Assembly (NCBI GenBank): GCA_917880885.1
Contig: OU862910.1
Coordinates: forward strand, 50,831,285-50,895,284
Direction of reading: 5' to 3'
DNA from: Limnephilus marmoratus
Taxonomy: Eukaryota; Arthropoda; Insecta; Trichoptera; Limnephilidae
Length of the DNA stretch: 64,000 nucleotides
The position numbers were made by a program, and so were the translations under genes. The notes beneath the pieces were generated by a model, which was given only the letters and a program-made list of their open reading frames with translations, did not search any database and was not told where the DNA came from. Shown in pieces: positions 32,534 through 43,588 of the stretch (position 1 is its first letter; every line of letters starts with the position of its first letter).

Positions 32534-33694
32534 CCCGGTGCAACCAAATAAAGCTTGTGTGCCAAGTTTGCACCGGGAGACATTCTAGACTCTTATAATT
32601 TTAATAATTAATACTTTATTTATGATTATTTACGCCTCCAAAGGCAACCAGGCTGACTAGCCTCCTTTTTAGTTATGGCCCTGAGAAGGGCCGTTTTTTC
32701 GGCTCCGAAGGAAGCAGCTACTCCGCTAAGCGGACTGCCTTCCCTCCCTTGCTGTTCTGCCGTTATGGCTCAGCAGGAAGCGGCTGCTCTACCAAGCAGG
32801 CTGCTTTACCTCCCGTTTATGGCGGCCCCCACAAGGGCCTTTTTGGGCTCTCAGTCGGCTTTACCGTGCCGCCAGCAACGATCTTTTTCAAAACACATTT
32901 TATCAATTTTAAATGTCCTTTTTCTTAATACACAGATGCCCTGGTGACACAAGTAAAAACTTGGATACCAAGTTACCACCAGGAGACATCCTAAACTTAT
33001 TATTTTATCGCCTTCAGGGCTATTTCTCCGGCTACAAAGCCAAAAAACCAGTTTGGGCGTCCCTATTAAGGGCCTTTATATTGGTCAAAAATACACCATA
33101 TTTTAATATAACTTCGTTTAAACACCCCGTAGGACGCTGAAACTAAGACGTGCAGAGTCCTACGGGGCATCCATAGAGCCATAAATAAACATTGTAACTC
33201 TTAAACTGCCAGCGCTATCAGCACATGAGCAGATTTTCGAGACTTTAGCATCATTTCACTTTTTCTCCATTTTAAAAATCCCAGGACCTCGTAAAGCGAC
33301 GGAACCAAAAGGTTTCGATAGCCAAGCTTACGGGGGACCTGGGAAAAATATTAACTTCTTTATAACTATTCAAATTCCCCTTTTAAACATAAATACCTAC
33401 CGACAAAAAGTCAAACTTTCTTAAACTAACTCTAAAATCATCAAACAAAAATTCTACGGATAAACAATATCCGTAGAAACCCATTAGCATTAAGAAAACC
33501 ATTGTATTAATTATAATTTAAGCTGTATAATTAATTTAAGAAACCAATTTTAATCGACCACTTTCGAGGAAATGGTCGGCAAAACCAGCGGCAACAGAAA
33601 ACCGCACCTTATATACAAAACGGGATAGGTAAATCCCCCCACTCTAAAAATATACCACGTGACCGTTTTTTCACCCGAAAACGGGTATAAAAGG
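32534..33694. other. Hairpin-rich block of unknown nature
   Basis: Seven strong stem-loops occur in 1.15 kb. Stems: CCCGGTGCAA (32534/32568), CCTGGTG enclosing AACTTGG (32938-32987), CCCCGTAGGAC (33125/33157), CCCAGG enclosing CGGAACC (33280-33343), TTCTACGGATA (33452/33468), GACCA-TTTC (33555-33577) and CCGTTTT (33663/33678). The first two are related: both enclose a CCAAGTT-type inner strand and are followed by GGAGACAT, and their outer stems differ by a compensated C-G to T-A change. Between them, 32660-32860 repeats AAGGGCC-TTTTT-GGCTC units that resemble the segment after the Jockey fragment at 40735. No ORF of note was seen. A retroelement UTR is the simplest explanation. Confidence 0.55.
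33686..33694 (+). promoter_or_regulatory. TATA box at the end of the hairpin block
   Basis: GGGTATAAAAGGCG is a strong TATA context. A plus-strand transcript starting near 33715 would reach AG|GTCAGT at 33935, a good splice donor, with a pyrimidine-rich acceptor (TTTTTTTACAG) near 34001. Whether it is used is unknown. Confidence 0.45.
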
Positions 33695-33699
33695 CGTGA

Positions 33700-35904
33700 T
33701 TTTTTGAAAATAAATTAGTTCTTCCATCAACGTCAACTCGTGTTATTATTTCCTACTGGGAAAAGTTATTATCATCTGCTGCCTCCCGCCGACATCTGCC
33801 TAGGTTTTGCTCCTGGTGCCATCAGTCTCCTACAGAAAGCCGGCCCTACTTCAGGCAACCGCCACGCACCAGGACTGGGCAGAGGATTAGGCACATCCAG
33901 TGTCCTCAACTCATCAGGCACTGGGTGCACGGGAGGTCAGTATTTTATTATTTTATCATTTCATCCTGGTCGTGTACTGAAACCGGTACCCTTTTTTTAC
34001 AGTCTTGTACAGGCTTGATACGTCTGGTACAATGCATTTTATGTTTTGTAAACCCCCCCCCCCCCCCGAATGTTTTTTCTGTGTGCGCCACTGTTCTCCG
34101 CATAGGTTTCAGATACTGTTAGTTTTGTAATGTCTATTGGTAAAATACAAAATATTTAAACAAAAAATGTCTTAATTATTTCATTAGTTATGATTAGTTT
34201 TAGCCATTTAATAAAAAAAACACATATTTAAAATAATTTAAATTAGTTTATCTTATTACAAACTAACGTTAAAAAAAACCCTCTATTTTATTTGTTATTT
34301 TGGGTAAAATTTCATAAGGTATGCAACACTACCGCGCCATCACAGGTTTGGGTTTCTGTCTTTATCTAATCCTGGCGGCGGTGTTATTCTCGTGACTTGT
34401 GTAAGTGAGACAAATGTATTTTTGTTAAAATGTTTCGTGTTCTCAGAGCTACGTCGGCGCGGTTTTAGAATGGTTACGCTTTTTTTGAAGCGCGGTAATG
34501 AAGTTTGCTTCTCTATTTATTATACCTCAATGCATACAACACACAAAAAAGGAATTCGAAGACTTTTTAAAAATGGTGTAATCATGTTTTAAGACAATGT
34601 GAATGAGATCCTCGAGGCATAAGTGTGACAAAACGAAGAGCTTGCAAAACCAAGAGATGCAGGGGCATTATGGACCAAGGCATGGTAAGATGATTTGAAA
34701 AGGGTATCGTTCAAAGATAATATAATCACACAATAAACATTGATTTCATAATATTATTGGTACCTACTCCTTTTACAATTTTACATGACGCCATTATTGA
34801 CCGTTTATATATCTACTATTTCCAAATCTAGAAAGCTTGCAAAGGCAGCAGTGTGGCAAACTTATGATTGTATAATTGCATAATTATTTTAACATTTACC
34901 GAAACTTATTTTGGCAGCATTTTTTCGCACACCATTGGCTGAAAATCTTGAGACGGCTCTGATAGTTTGGTATTCGTTGCGACGGCGTGCGTTGTAAATA
35001 ACGATCACTGTCAGTAATACAAATTTTTTACGATCATACATATCAAATATATAGAATGAAACTGCAGTAGTTTAGCCTTGACACACTTATACTAAAACCA
35101 GTAAACATACGTAATACATGAGGCTACGTCACCATCAGGTTCTGGGGTACGCAGAGCTTCCACGTTACTTCAAATCGGTGAATTAATTAAGTTGGCATTC
35201 TAAGTAACAGCGAATAGAATGAAAAAACCTGTTCATTATTTATTACCCTGATCAGGAACAAGATTTGTGAACATCGGAATAAAAATCAATTAAAGAATAT
35301 ACACCACCACTGATTATAATATGGTATTAGAATTTGGACATAGGTGAATTATATAAAAATATATAGAGTGTGACTATTCGAGTTGGCAGTTAATAAGTAA
35401 ATAACTCTTAGCATAAACATATAACCTCCCGGGCTCAAAGTTAAGTAAATATTGCGCAGCGCTGCAAATTTTGATTTATTACTAACGTGCATATGAAAAG
35501 TCAACAGTAAAACGCTATGAATCAAAACGTTGTTTGAAAATTCCACAACCTTCAACCCAGCAGGCCTCGGGCATATTTTGTCAGAAGGTCAAAATATTTG
35601 AGCTTGCCAATACAAACGAAATAAATGGAATATTTCTGAATGTATCTGAAAATTAAAAACTGTTTTTGAAAGGGATGGAATACGCTTTCGAATTTAATAA
35701 TTTGAAACAAACATAATATAATTTTTGAAATATAAAAATTTCGGCTGACGAAAAGTTTTAAAAATCGCGGAAATAACGAAAAAAAATAAAAAACAAATAC
35801 AAATTTAATTATCGCCACTTTACTTCTTTGTCGTTTCGTGTGAAAATAATTAATAAAAAATTCCCAAGTTTCGTATTTTACTTGCGGTCGGAAACATTGG
35901 TTTC
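33700..35904. other. Intronic DNA, no gene recognised
   Basis: 33715-33935 is GC-richer with a possible donor. A poly-C tract lies at 34052-34067. The remainder is AT-rich with chance ORFs only. Confidence 0.4.
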
Positions 35905-36239
35905 AATTTGGGAGGCGGGAATGGGTACTGCCGCCCGGGGAACCATTATTGGAAAACCAACACCTCTGCCATATGTCACCCCAAGTGATTCGCTACGTTT
36001 GGTGATTTAGCAGGGGTGCCCGGGTTCATGGGGTGAGGTTTGTCTAGGTCTTGGAGGCGGATGACCAGGAGACATACTGAACCCCAGATTCCTACCCACC
36101 CCTTAAATCCTTTTTATTCCCAGAACTCTCCCCTCCTTTTCCTTAAAAAACCCTTCCACACAACATTCCCAAAGATGACATAGGCCCTGAGGGAATTTTT
36201 TTTCCTCGGGGCCTTTTGTGTGGAGCTCATGTAAAAAAA
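35905..36239 (+). mobile_element. SINE-C, short subtype
   Basis: Runs from AATTTGGGAGGCGGG to the CATG A-tail. Its outer hairpin stem is CCACACAA/TTGTGTGG instead of CCACACAG/CTGTGTGG, a compensatory pair of changes. Confidence 0.85.
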
Positions 36240-36261
36240 GGTGTAAAACTACATAACTAAG

Positions 36262-36500
36262 TATCACGCCGTTTCCCCGCAGGGGTAGGCAGAGAGGACG
36301 GACCGCCAAAAATCTCGGTCTTGGCATACGCTCCTTGCCTCATTCACATCCATAAATCATCTCAAACATACTCTTCTATTATCATGATTCTTGACATCGC
36401 TCGACTCGAAAATCTGATTCACTGATCGTGCCATGTCTTCCTCGGGCATCCCCGACTTCTTCTACCATTCACATTTGCGTCATATATTCTCTTTACACAA
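36262..36500 (-). mobile_element. RTE-type LINE 3' end
   Basis: The plus strand reads CACGCCGTTTCCCCGCAGGG, GACGGACCGCCAAA, then TTCTACCATTCACATTTGCG, the reverse complement of the ORF end at 47690-47912. It is tail-to-tail with the preceding SINE-C. Confidence 0.8.
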
Positions 36501-37233
36501 AGGTATACACTTTAATAAGATTTGAATACAATGCGTGATGTTTTCTCTTTCTAACGCTGTTTAAATCATACTTCTCACCATGACAGTAAGAGAGACAACG
36601 ATTTCCAAGAGATCTATTATGCGAGTTGTTCTCAATAGCGAACGAATTAGCCTGAGGTGTTAAATGTTTGGCTTTTTCCAAGCTTGGCAGGCAACTGGCA
36701 ACAACTTCACTCGCACACGTGTACAGTGTGTACTGTAATATTACAAATACTGTGGAATTACAAGACCGTTGTGGAATAATGATTGGCAGCGTGGTTGGTG
36801 GCGGTGGCATCCCAGCGCCGAGTTGGACGCCAATGGCATTATGTATTTTGTATCGCGGACCACACGCGGCGTGCATATATTTATTTCCTCGCCAAATAAA
36901 TGAAATTAAAATAATGCTCGCGAGGGAATGGAGCCAATAATGTAAGCAAACCGGAAAGCTTCAATCGCTCGCAAATCTTCTAAAAATGATTATTAGACCA
37001 TTACATAAACTGGATAGACTTAAAGCCAGAACATAAATACAAAATAACAAGAGGTTTTTTTTGCCAAATGCGTAGGTAGGACTAACAGAGGAAAGCATTT
37101 TTTGTTGAGATCAAAGAACAGAATCAATAAAGAATTCTTTGATTTCGCTAAATAATAACGTTACACATCAGTTTTTTTAAGAATCTATATTTTTATGTGT
37201 CTGAAGTAGAGATATGGAGAGTATATTTAATAT
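36501..37233. other. Intronic DNA; diverged repeat and a GC-rich patch
   Basis: 36525-36610 (ATCATACTTCTCACCATGAC, AGAGAGACAACGATTTCC) recurs at 39190-39235. 36780-36930 is a single-copy GC-rich patch that might be regulatory. Confidence 0.4.
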
Positions 37234-37690
37234 AATTTGGTAGGCGGGTGTGAACCTTTTATTGGATAACCGACATCCCCAAGGTTACCCAAGTGATTCG
37301 CTACGTTTGGTAACTTAGAAGGGGTGGCCGGGTTTAGGGGGTGAGGTTTGTCTTAAGCACGTGCGTTTGCCCACCTACTGCGTGGCGGGCCGGATCGGAA
37401 AAGACTGGTTGGTGGAGACATTTTACCTCTCCAGCCGGACTCTCTCGACCCATCGCCTTGTACCTACCGCAGTGGGAGGGATGGAATCATACGTCCGTCA
37501 CCTGGACACATTGACCGCCCCGGATTACCATTACCACTACCCACCTCTGTTACCTACTACTTACCCCTCGTACCTTTTTCCTTCCCAGAAATTCACCTCG
37601 TTTCTTTCCCTAAAACGCTCCACACAGCATCCCCAAAGACAATAAAGGCCCGAGGAAAATTATTTTCTTCAGGGGTTCCTGTGTGGAGCT
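37234..37690 (+). mobile_element. SINE-C, long subtype
   Basis: Same head and 3' hairpin as the short subtype, plus about 120 extra bases (GGCGGGCCGGATCGG, CCTCTCCAGCCGGACTCTC) shared with 43149-43588. The 3' part translates SFLSLKRSTQHPQ, matching the LINE ORF end SFLSSKRPSTQHPR. Confidence 0.82.
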
Positions 37691-37696
37691 AAAACT

Positions 37697-38030
37697 AACT
37701 AAATAACCATCACGCCATTTCTCCGCAGAGGTACGCAGAGAGGACGGACCGCCAAACAACTTGGTCTTGGCACACACTCCTTGCCTCGTTCACATTCATA
37801 CATCGTCTCATACATGTTCTTCTATTATTCTGACTTTTGACATGGCCTGATTCAAGTATCTGATTCACTTGGTCGTGCTATGTCTTCGTCGGGCGTCCCC
37901 GACTTCTTCTACATTTGCGTCATATATTCTCCTTACACCCCATTTCTCGTTCATTCACTCTACATGCCCAAACCATCTGAGCGTTCCTTTCTTACTTACT
38001 CTAATGTACTTCTAATCTAATCTATCGTCT
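37697..38030 (-). mobile_element. RTE-type LINE 3' end
   Basis: AACCATCACGCCATTTCTCC, GACGGACCGCCAAAC, CATGGCCTGATTCAAG on the plus strand match 45310-45735 and 47690-47990. It abuts a SINE-C tail, as at 36239/36262. Confidence 0.82.
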
Positions 38031-38749
38031 AATAGAGCTGTGAAGTGGAAACAAAACAAAAAAAAAGCAAACATGGTAGTTTAAATATTTTTCATGTGGG
38101 GTAAATGAAAATGAAATAGGCGGTCAAATGGGCACTCAAAAAGTTGTAAGGCGGAAAAGGGAACGATAGAGTTTCAGGCCACGTGGGAGTGGTGGTCAGA
38201 TAGGGTTTCTGGGGTCCGCGGGCCATCTGTCACCCGCAGGGGGCCCGGCACGCCCCCGCCATGTGGGGACGGGATGAGGACCTCACAGACTCTCAACGCT
38301 CTCAGAGGGTCACCTCTCAGACTTGATTACTAATTGCATTGCCTGTGAAGCACAACTTAATATGAATGCGTAAAATACCCCGCAATTGAATGGACAGTGT
38401 AGCAAAATACGAATGCTTCTTACGCGACATCACTTCGTTGGAATCTCTGCAAGCAGTGTTTTAACCCTTCCAAATTCGGACATATTTTTTTAATGCAAAC
38501 TTTAAAAAGTTTTAAAAATTTCTCGTTTAAATACGTTTTTTTCTAACTAAAATTAATGATAACAAAAAAAAAAACGCACACATATTTTATAAGACAAATG
38601 AATTACAAACGTTAATGTCACCTCACTTTTTGTCGTTTCATGTAAAAATAATTCTTAAAATCTCTTAAGTTTCATAATTTGCGAATTTCATACATTTTAA
38701 TTATTTTGTGGTGAATGTTTAAGCGTGTTGTTTTCTCTTTCCAATACCG
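38031..38749. other. Intronic DNA with an unclassified GC-rich stretch
   Basis: 38140-38340 is GC-rich (GTCACCCGCAGGGGGCCCGG). It may be a piece of a retroelement, but no frame supports it. Confidence 0.35.
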
Positions 38750-39086
38750 TTTTTTTTTACATGAGCTTCACACAGGAGGCCCTGAGGAAAATAATTTCCC
38801 TTGGGGCCTATGTCATCTTTAGGGATGCTGTGTGGAGGTTTTTTTTAAAGGAAAGTAAGGAGAGGAGAGTTCTGGGTAGGAGAAGGGTTTAAGGGGTGAG
38901 TAGGAATCTGGGATTCAGTGTGTCCTGGTCATCCGCCTCCACGACCTAGACAAACCTCACCCCATGAACCTGGGCACCCCTGCTAAATCACCAAACGTAG
39001 CGAACCACTTGGGGTGACCTATGGCAGAGGTGTTGGTTATCCAATAAAGGTTCACAGGGCGGCGGTACCCATTCCCGCCTGCCAAA
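38750..39086 (-). mobile_element. SINE-C, short subtype, with flanking duplication
   Basis: A full copy in reverse. About 75 bases to its left (ATTTGCGAATTTCATACATT, GCGTGTTGTTTTCTCTT) recur, diverged, to its right at 39099-39175, an unusually long flanking duplication. Confidence 0.85.
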
Positions 39087-40360
39087 TCGTTTAAATAATT
39101 TGCGAATTTTGTATCTACATTTTAATTAATTTGTACTTAATTTTTAGATTTTAATATAAAGCGTGTTGTTTTCTCTTACTTATACCATTTAGATCATACT
39201 TCTCACTATGACAGTAAGGGAGACACAACGATTTCTATTAGACCTACGCGAGCTGGTACAAATATGGTCTCTGGTGATTAAACGGGTTAACATTACCCTA
39301 AACGCCATTAACAGAAGTCGTGGGTCGTGGTCAATGGTAAAAAGATACTATCAATGATTAGCACGCTCTTCGTGCATAGAACTCTCACAAATGGATTGTT
39401 TTTCGCCGCCGACCTGATGCTGAGACGATAGTAACAAGAAACAACACCTACGGTAAATCGCACTGAAAGTATGAGATTAATCTGCCAATCCAGCGGAGTT
39501 AACACTCGCGGAGAAGTGGGAAGGAGGTCGAGAGGCATCGAGGTACATCGGGGCACTTGAATAATGGTGTCAATCAGCAGCCATCGAGCTGGGAGGTCCA
39601 ACAAAAGAACCGACTGAAGCCAATCTTGTCGGAAATTTGAAGGCACAATGGCGTAACTAAATTCGAGAGCGAAATAAATAACTCTAATAACTGACGCGCG
39701 CCAAATGAATGAAAACCAAAGAATGCACCAGTTGAGCAGGCAAAAAAAAACACAGTGCAATCATTTTTAAACAGCTTTCATAAGAAGCGAAATAAGAACA
39801 ACATGAACTATAATAATGAAAGCAGCAAGTTAATCCAATTTTGCTGATATTTCTAAATAAGATTTATAGTAGGTACAATTTCGCTGAACAAAACTCGTGG
39901 TGAAAAGAGAGCATTGTCGTGTTACACGGCTGCGTATTTAAAAAACCTATACCGATTCAGTCGCGGTAACGACAATTTACATTTTAAATATACCTCTAAA
40001 TTGGTTATTTTTTATCACATTGCAAAAACAAAAATTGTTCTAAAATCTAGATAAAATAATCTTTCTGATGTGTATATTAGATAATAATAATTTTATTTCT
40101 AAATATTTAAATTTTAATATTATTCCCGTATATTGTAAATACACCTCTATATTGATAATTTTTTATCACTTTGCAAAAACAAAAATTGTTCTAAAATCTA
40201 GATAAAATAATCTTTGCAACGTGTATATTAGAAATTAATAATTTTATTTCTAAATATTTAAATTTTGATATTGAAAATTTAAAGCGACTGAAACGCGGTA
40301 GGGATTGTAAATACGCTACCCGGCTTCCCGCATTTCTACCGATTTATTACATGTTTTCCC
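39087..40360. other. Intronic DNA; 150-bp tandem pair at 39985-40275
   Basis: TTTTTTATCACNTTGCAAAA, AATTGTTCTAAAATCTAG and TTTATTTCTAAATATTTAAA occur twice about 150 bp apart. The remainder, with a GC-richer part at 39350-39680, holds nothing recognised. Confidence 0.55.
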
Positions 40361-40672
40361 CATGCTTCAGAGTCTCTTTTGAAAAAACTTCAAACTTTCC
40401 AGAATAAAGCCATACGTATAGCCCTAGGCGCCCCCAGATGGATGAGGGTAGCCCAACTTCACAAAGACTCTGAAATCCCCTTATTAAAAAAACACATCTT
40501 AAGTCTCGCGGAAACTTTTTATGCGGGAATTCCCACCCATGAAAACGCGTCCATAAACTGCCTCGCCCGGTACGACGAAATAACGTACGTACCACACATA
40601 AAAAACCAAACCAAATCCTCCGTAAATTCTAACCTCCCCGTATTGCAGCCATGTAGATTTGCAAAAAATTTT
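40361..40672 (+). pseudogene. Jockey-clade LINE, C-terminal fragment
   Basis: The frame reads ESLLKKLQTFQNKAIRIALG, APRWMRVAQLHKDSEIPLL and KHILSLAETFYAGIPTHENA. That is the conserved region after the reverse transcriptase of Jockey-type elements (LQ..QNKAlR, lH.Dl.I). The polymerase motifs are missing (5' truncation). The segment after it (GGGGCCTTTTTGGCCCGGAG) is probably its 3' UTR. Confidence 0.8.
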
Positions 40673-41213
40673 TAACAAACAACTAAAAAAATCAATTTTT
40701 TTCTACAACCATTAACAAATTCATGATGAAAGAGAAAGGGGCCTTTTTGGCCCGGAGCTCTGTATGCCAATATTTCAAAAAAAGTCAAAAAAAATTACAT
40801 GTTTTCCTTAGATACTTCAAGTTTTAAAGCTCTTAAAAAAACATGTTATTCTTGAAGATAAAATCTATACATTCCCCACGCCGAAACGGCAATTATATGA
40901 AATTCCCTCAATTGAAAAAAATCGCAAAGTATGCTCCTAAAATTATTATAAACACGTTTGTTTCGGTTTTTTTGCAAGTTATATGTATGAAAAAATTCAT
41001 AGGGTTTCAATAAATGTTACTTTAGACATTCCCCACGAGATTTTTGTTCTATTTTATACGAGTCTTGTTTTATTAAACATTTTCACAATTTTCGCTCAAA
41101 TATTATGGTTTTTAATATTAGCGCGCTCCCTCTAGCATTCGTATTTACACATCTCTCATTCTTCTTCTTTTTAAGCGAGTACACTGCGCCTTAAGTCAGT
41201 AGCATACAAAAGT
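40673..41213. other. AT-rich intronic DNA, probably part LINE 3' UTR
   Basis: No coding or structural signal beyond the GGCC hairpin at 40738-40755. Confidence 0.4.
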
Positions 41214-41462
41214 AACTGCTCTCTCAACCGTCTGGGGTCAGTGAAACTATGGCATCCCCAATTGAGATATGTTGTGAATATAAAGATGTGGGGAGGTGAA
41301 TGAGATGGGGAAAGAGGAAGTTGGGAAGCATTTGGCTATGCAGATATGGTCACCTAACACGGCTAAAGCCATTTCGAGGAATGTGTCGATTCTGAATGGT
41401 GGTCTTTCACCAGGGCGATACTGAAAGTATCTACCACACAGTCCAACGCCACCCAACGGGCA
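41214..41462 (-). mobile_element. SINE-B, head-less copy
   Basis: The reverse complement of the SINE-B body: ATGGCATCCCCAATTGAGAT, GAATGGTGGTCTTTCACC and GATACTGAAAGTATCTACCA. The tRNA-like head is absent. Confidence 0.75.
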
Positions 41463-41569
41463 ATCCAAAATATCCGCTAAAGAAAGTTAGGTAACGGAAA
41501 ACCGCTGATAGAACCATTGTAATCAATATCATTACATAGTATAAAATGATGTCGCGTCTCAAAATGTAT

Positions 41570-42050
41570 GTGCGCGTAAAGGGGTGTTCAGACATCTAAT
41601 ATAACCGCTAGCAGGTATCTGTTGAACTGCGAGCGCTTATGTTTCGTGCCGTTCACACGGCGCAGATAAAATATTTCTTCCTATGGTAGGAGAGGGGGTC
41701 AGTTGAATTAGCGAGCGGCCACGGAGTGCGCATTTTTTATACTGAATCTATGAACTTGACATCTGTCACCCACCGGTCTTGGCAGCTCCGTAATTAAAAT
41801 GACCCCCTCTCCTGTTTTCGTTGGAGTGGGGGGCGCTTAACTGTTGGCATATCGCCTCAGAAGCGGTTACGGCGTAAGATGTGCATTGTCTATGGTTGAT
41901 GTGCGCATAAAGCGCTCAGGTGTGAACGGTCTGAAGGGATTGTATGGAGAGCGATATGTGGCGTGCTATGATCTTTTATATTTATACGCTCAATGTGAAC
42001 GAGCTCTTAATCTTTTAAACTACGCAACAGATTTTCATACGGTTTTCACC
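41570..42050. mobile_element. Nested foldback elements
   Basis: The inner inverted repeat AGGAGAGGGGGTCA (41688) / TGACCCCCTCTCCT (41801) makes a 127-bp hairpin element. Outside it, GCGCTTATG and CCGTTCACAC (41633-41660) recur inverted as GTGTGAACGG and CATAAAGCGC (41905-41930), suggesting an older foldback into which the inner one jumped. Confidence 0.6.
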
Positions 42051-42189
42051 AATAGATAGAGTGATTGAAGAGGAATGTTTATATGTATAATACATGCTTA
42101 TTATAGCAGAGAAAAACCGAGAAATTCAAATATTCAATTCAGGCAGCGGGCAGCTGGCAAGCGGGTGGTGTGGATTTTATAAAGGTTTG

Positions 42190-42242
42190 GGTAATGGCGT
42201 TGTGTTTCGTTAGCCACAGCAACGTGTGGCCGGGTCTGCTAG
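42190..42242 (+). mobile_element. Helitron-like 3' terminus
   Basis: TTTCGTTAGCCACAGCAACG, a GCCACA/TGTGGC hairpin, then CCGGGTCTGCTAG and T. A matching terminus is at 49665-49706. The 5' end was not found. Confidence 0.6.
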
Positions 42243-42279
42243 TAAATTATAAAAGAAAGTAAAAAATAAAAACGTGCGG

Positions 42280-42640
42280 CTCACAAGAACTCCGAAACGA
42301 GTCCCGGTACGATAAAGGGAGTTACTTGGTGTGGTAGATCTCTACCCCCCCCCCTCCAGGATGATGGTTTCGCGTTTACTTAAAGGGCGTGCTTTTGAAG
42401 ATGTAAGGCCTAGAAGTTTCGCCCTCTTGAAATTTCTAATACAGTCTGCTGGAAAGTTCTAGAAGGTTCCATAGAGCTCTAGAAAGTTCTAGAAGGAGTG
42501 GTGGAGTATGTAGTGGAGTATGTAGTGGAATGTTCGGGAAAAGGGAATCGGGAACATCATTGTGGAACATTTCAGAACACTCTCGAATATTGTCCTTAGT
42601 TAGTATCTGCATAAAAGATGTAAGTAAGATGCAGAGAATT
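42280..42640 (+). promoter_or_regulatory. Heat-shock-element repeat, copy 1
   Basis: Homologous to 49720-50035 (CGAAACGAGTCCCGG, GGGCGTGCTT, then the TTCTAGAA-rich part). It contains a perfect four-unit HSE at 42452-42469 (GAA-TTC-GAA-TTC at 5-bp spacing) and three-unit HSEs at 42482-42494 and 42528-42540, with a near-perfect one at 42565-42577. HSF trimers bind such arrays. CATAAAAGA at 42608 is a weak TATA-like box. Confidence 0.7.
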
Positions 42641-43148
42641 CTCAAAAGCCGGTTAATACGGAGCACTCAGTAGCATTATAATGTGACATGAATTTGAAAT
42701 AATTTCATTAATAATTTTGATTGTGTGGCTATAAAAGATAACAATCTAATAGTAGTACAGAATCAGCGTGATATCCAAATGCCCAACGTTCAGCGCCAGA
42801 AGAAGGCGTATCATATTCCAAAGCCAAGGAAACGGGCAGTGCGGGTACCTTCCAGATGAAGATGTCCCGCCGCAGCCATATGGTCCAGCGGACGCCAGGT
42901 GAGAGACTGCCAGGAGGCAGGGGGAGAGGTGGGGGAAGGGGAGATGATCTCGGTCGCCCCGGAACATTCTCGATTTCTCTACCAGACCGAGAACCTTCGG
43001 TGGCATTCCGCGATACAAATAACCAAATAACGAATGCGGTTGTCGTGGAGAAAAATAATATCAAATAGTTACCTCGTAACTTCTCAATATTTGCTTAAGA
43101 GTAAAATACAAATTTTGGGTTGAATCACTGATAACAACTAATACGCCC
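42641..43148. other. Intronic DNA, no gene recognised
   Basis: 42780-43020 is GC-rich with overlapping frames on both strands but no domain. Confidence 0.35.
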
Positions 43149-43588
43149 AATTTGGGAGGTGGGTACGGGTACCGTAACCCCGAGAACCATTTATTGGATA
43201 ACCAACACCTCTGCCACAGGTCACCCTAAGTGGTTCTCTACGTTTGGTGACTTGGCAGGGGAGCCCGGGTTCATGGGGTGAGGTTTGTCCAGGTATTTGT
43301 GGCGGGCCGGACCGGGAGACACTGCTTGATGAAGACTCCTCCAACAGGACTCACTCGGAACTCGGAAAATCTACTTGCACCGCAGTAAGAGGAATAAATT
43401 CATATATCCGTCACTTCTGGATACACTGACCACCAGATTCCTACCGACCCCTCGTATCTTTTTCCTTCCCAGAACTTCCACTCCTTCCTTTCCTAAAAAG
43501 ACCTTCCACACAGCATCCCCAAAGATGACATAGGCCTTGATGGGAATTATTTTCCTTTAGCCTCCTGTGTGGAGTTAATGCAAAAAAA
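43149..43588 (+). mobile_element. SINE-C, long subtype
   Basis: Matches 37234-37690 along its length, including the extra body segment. The terminal hairpin has mismatches (GGCCTTGATG / CCTTTAGCC). Confidence 0.82.

Noticed and set aside
32534..33694. CRISPR-like or satellite array
   Set aside because: The hairpins differ in sequence and spacing, there are no constant direct repeats with unique spacers, and the genome is eukaryotic.
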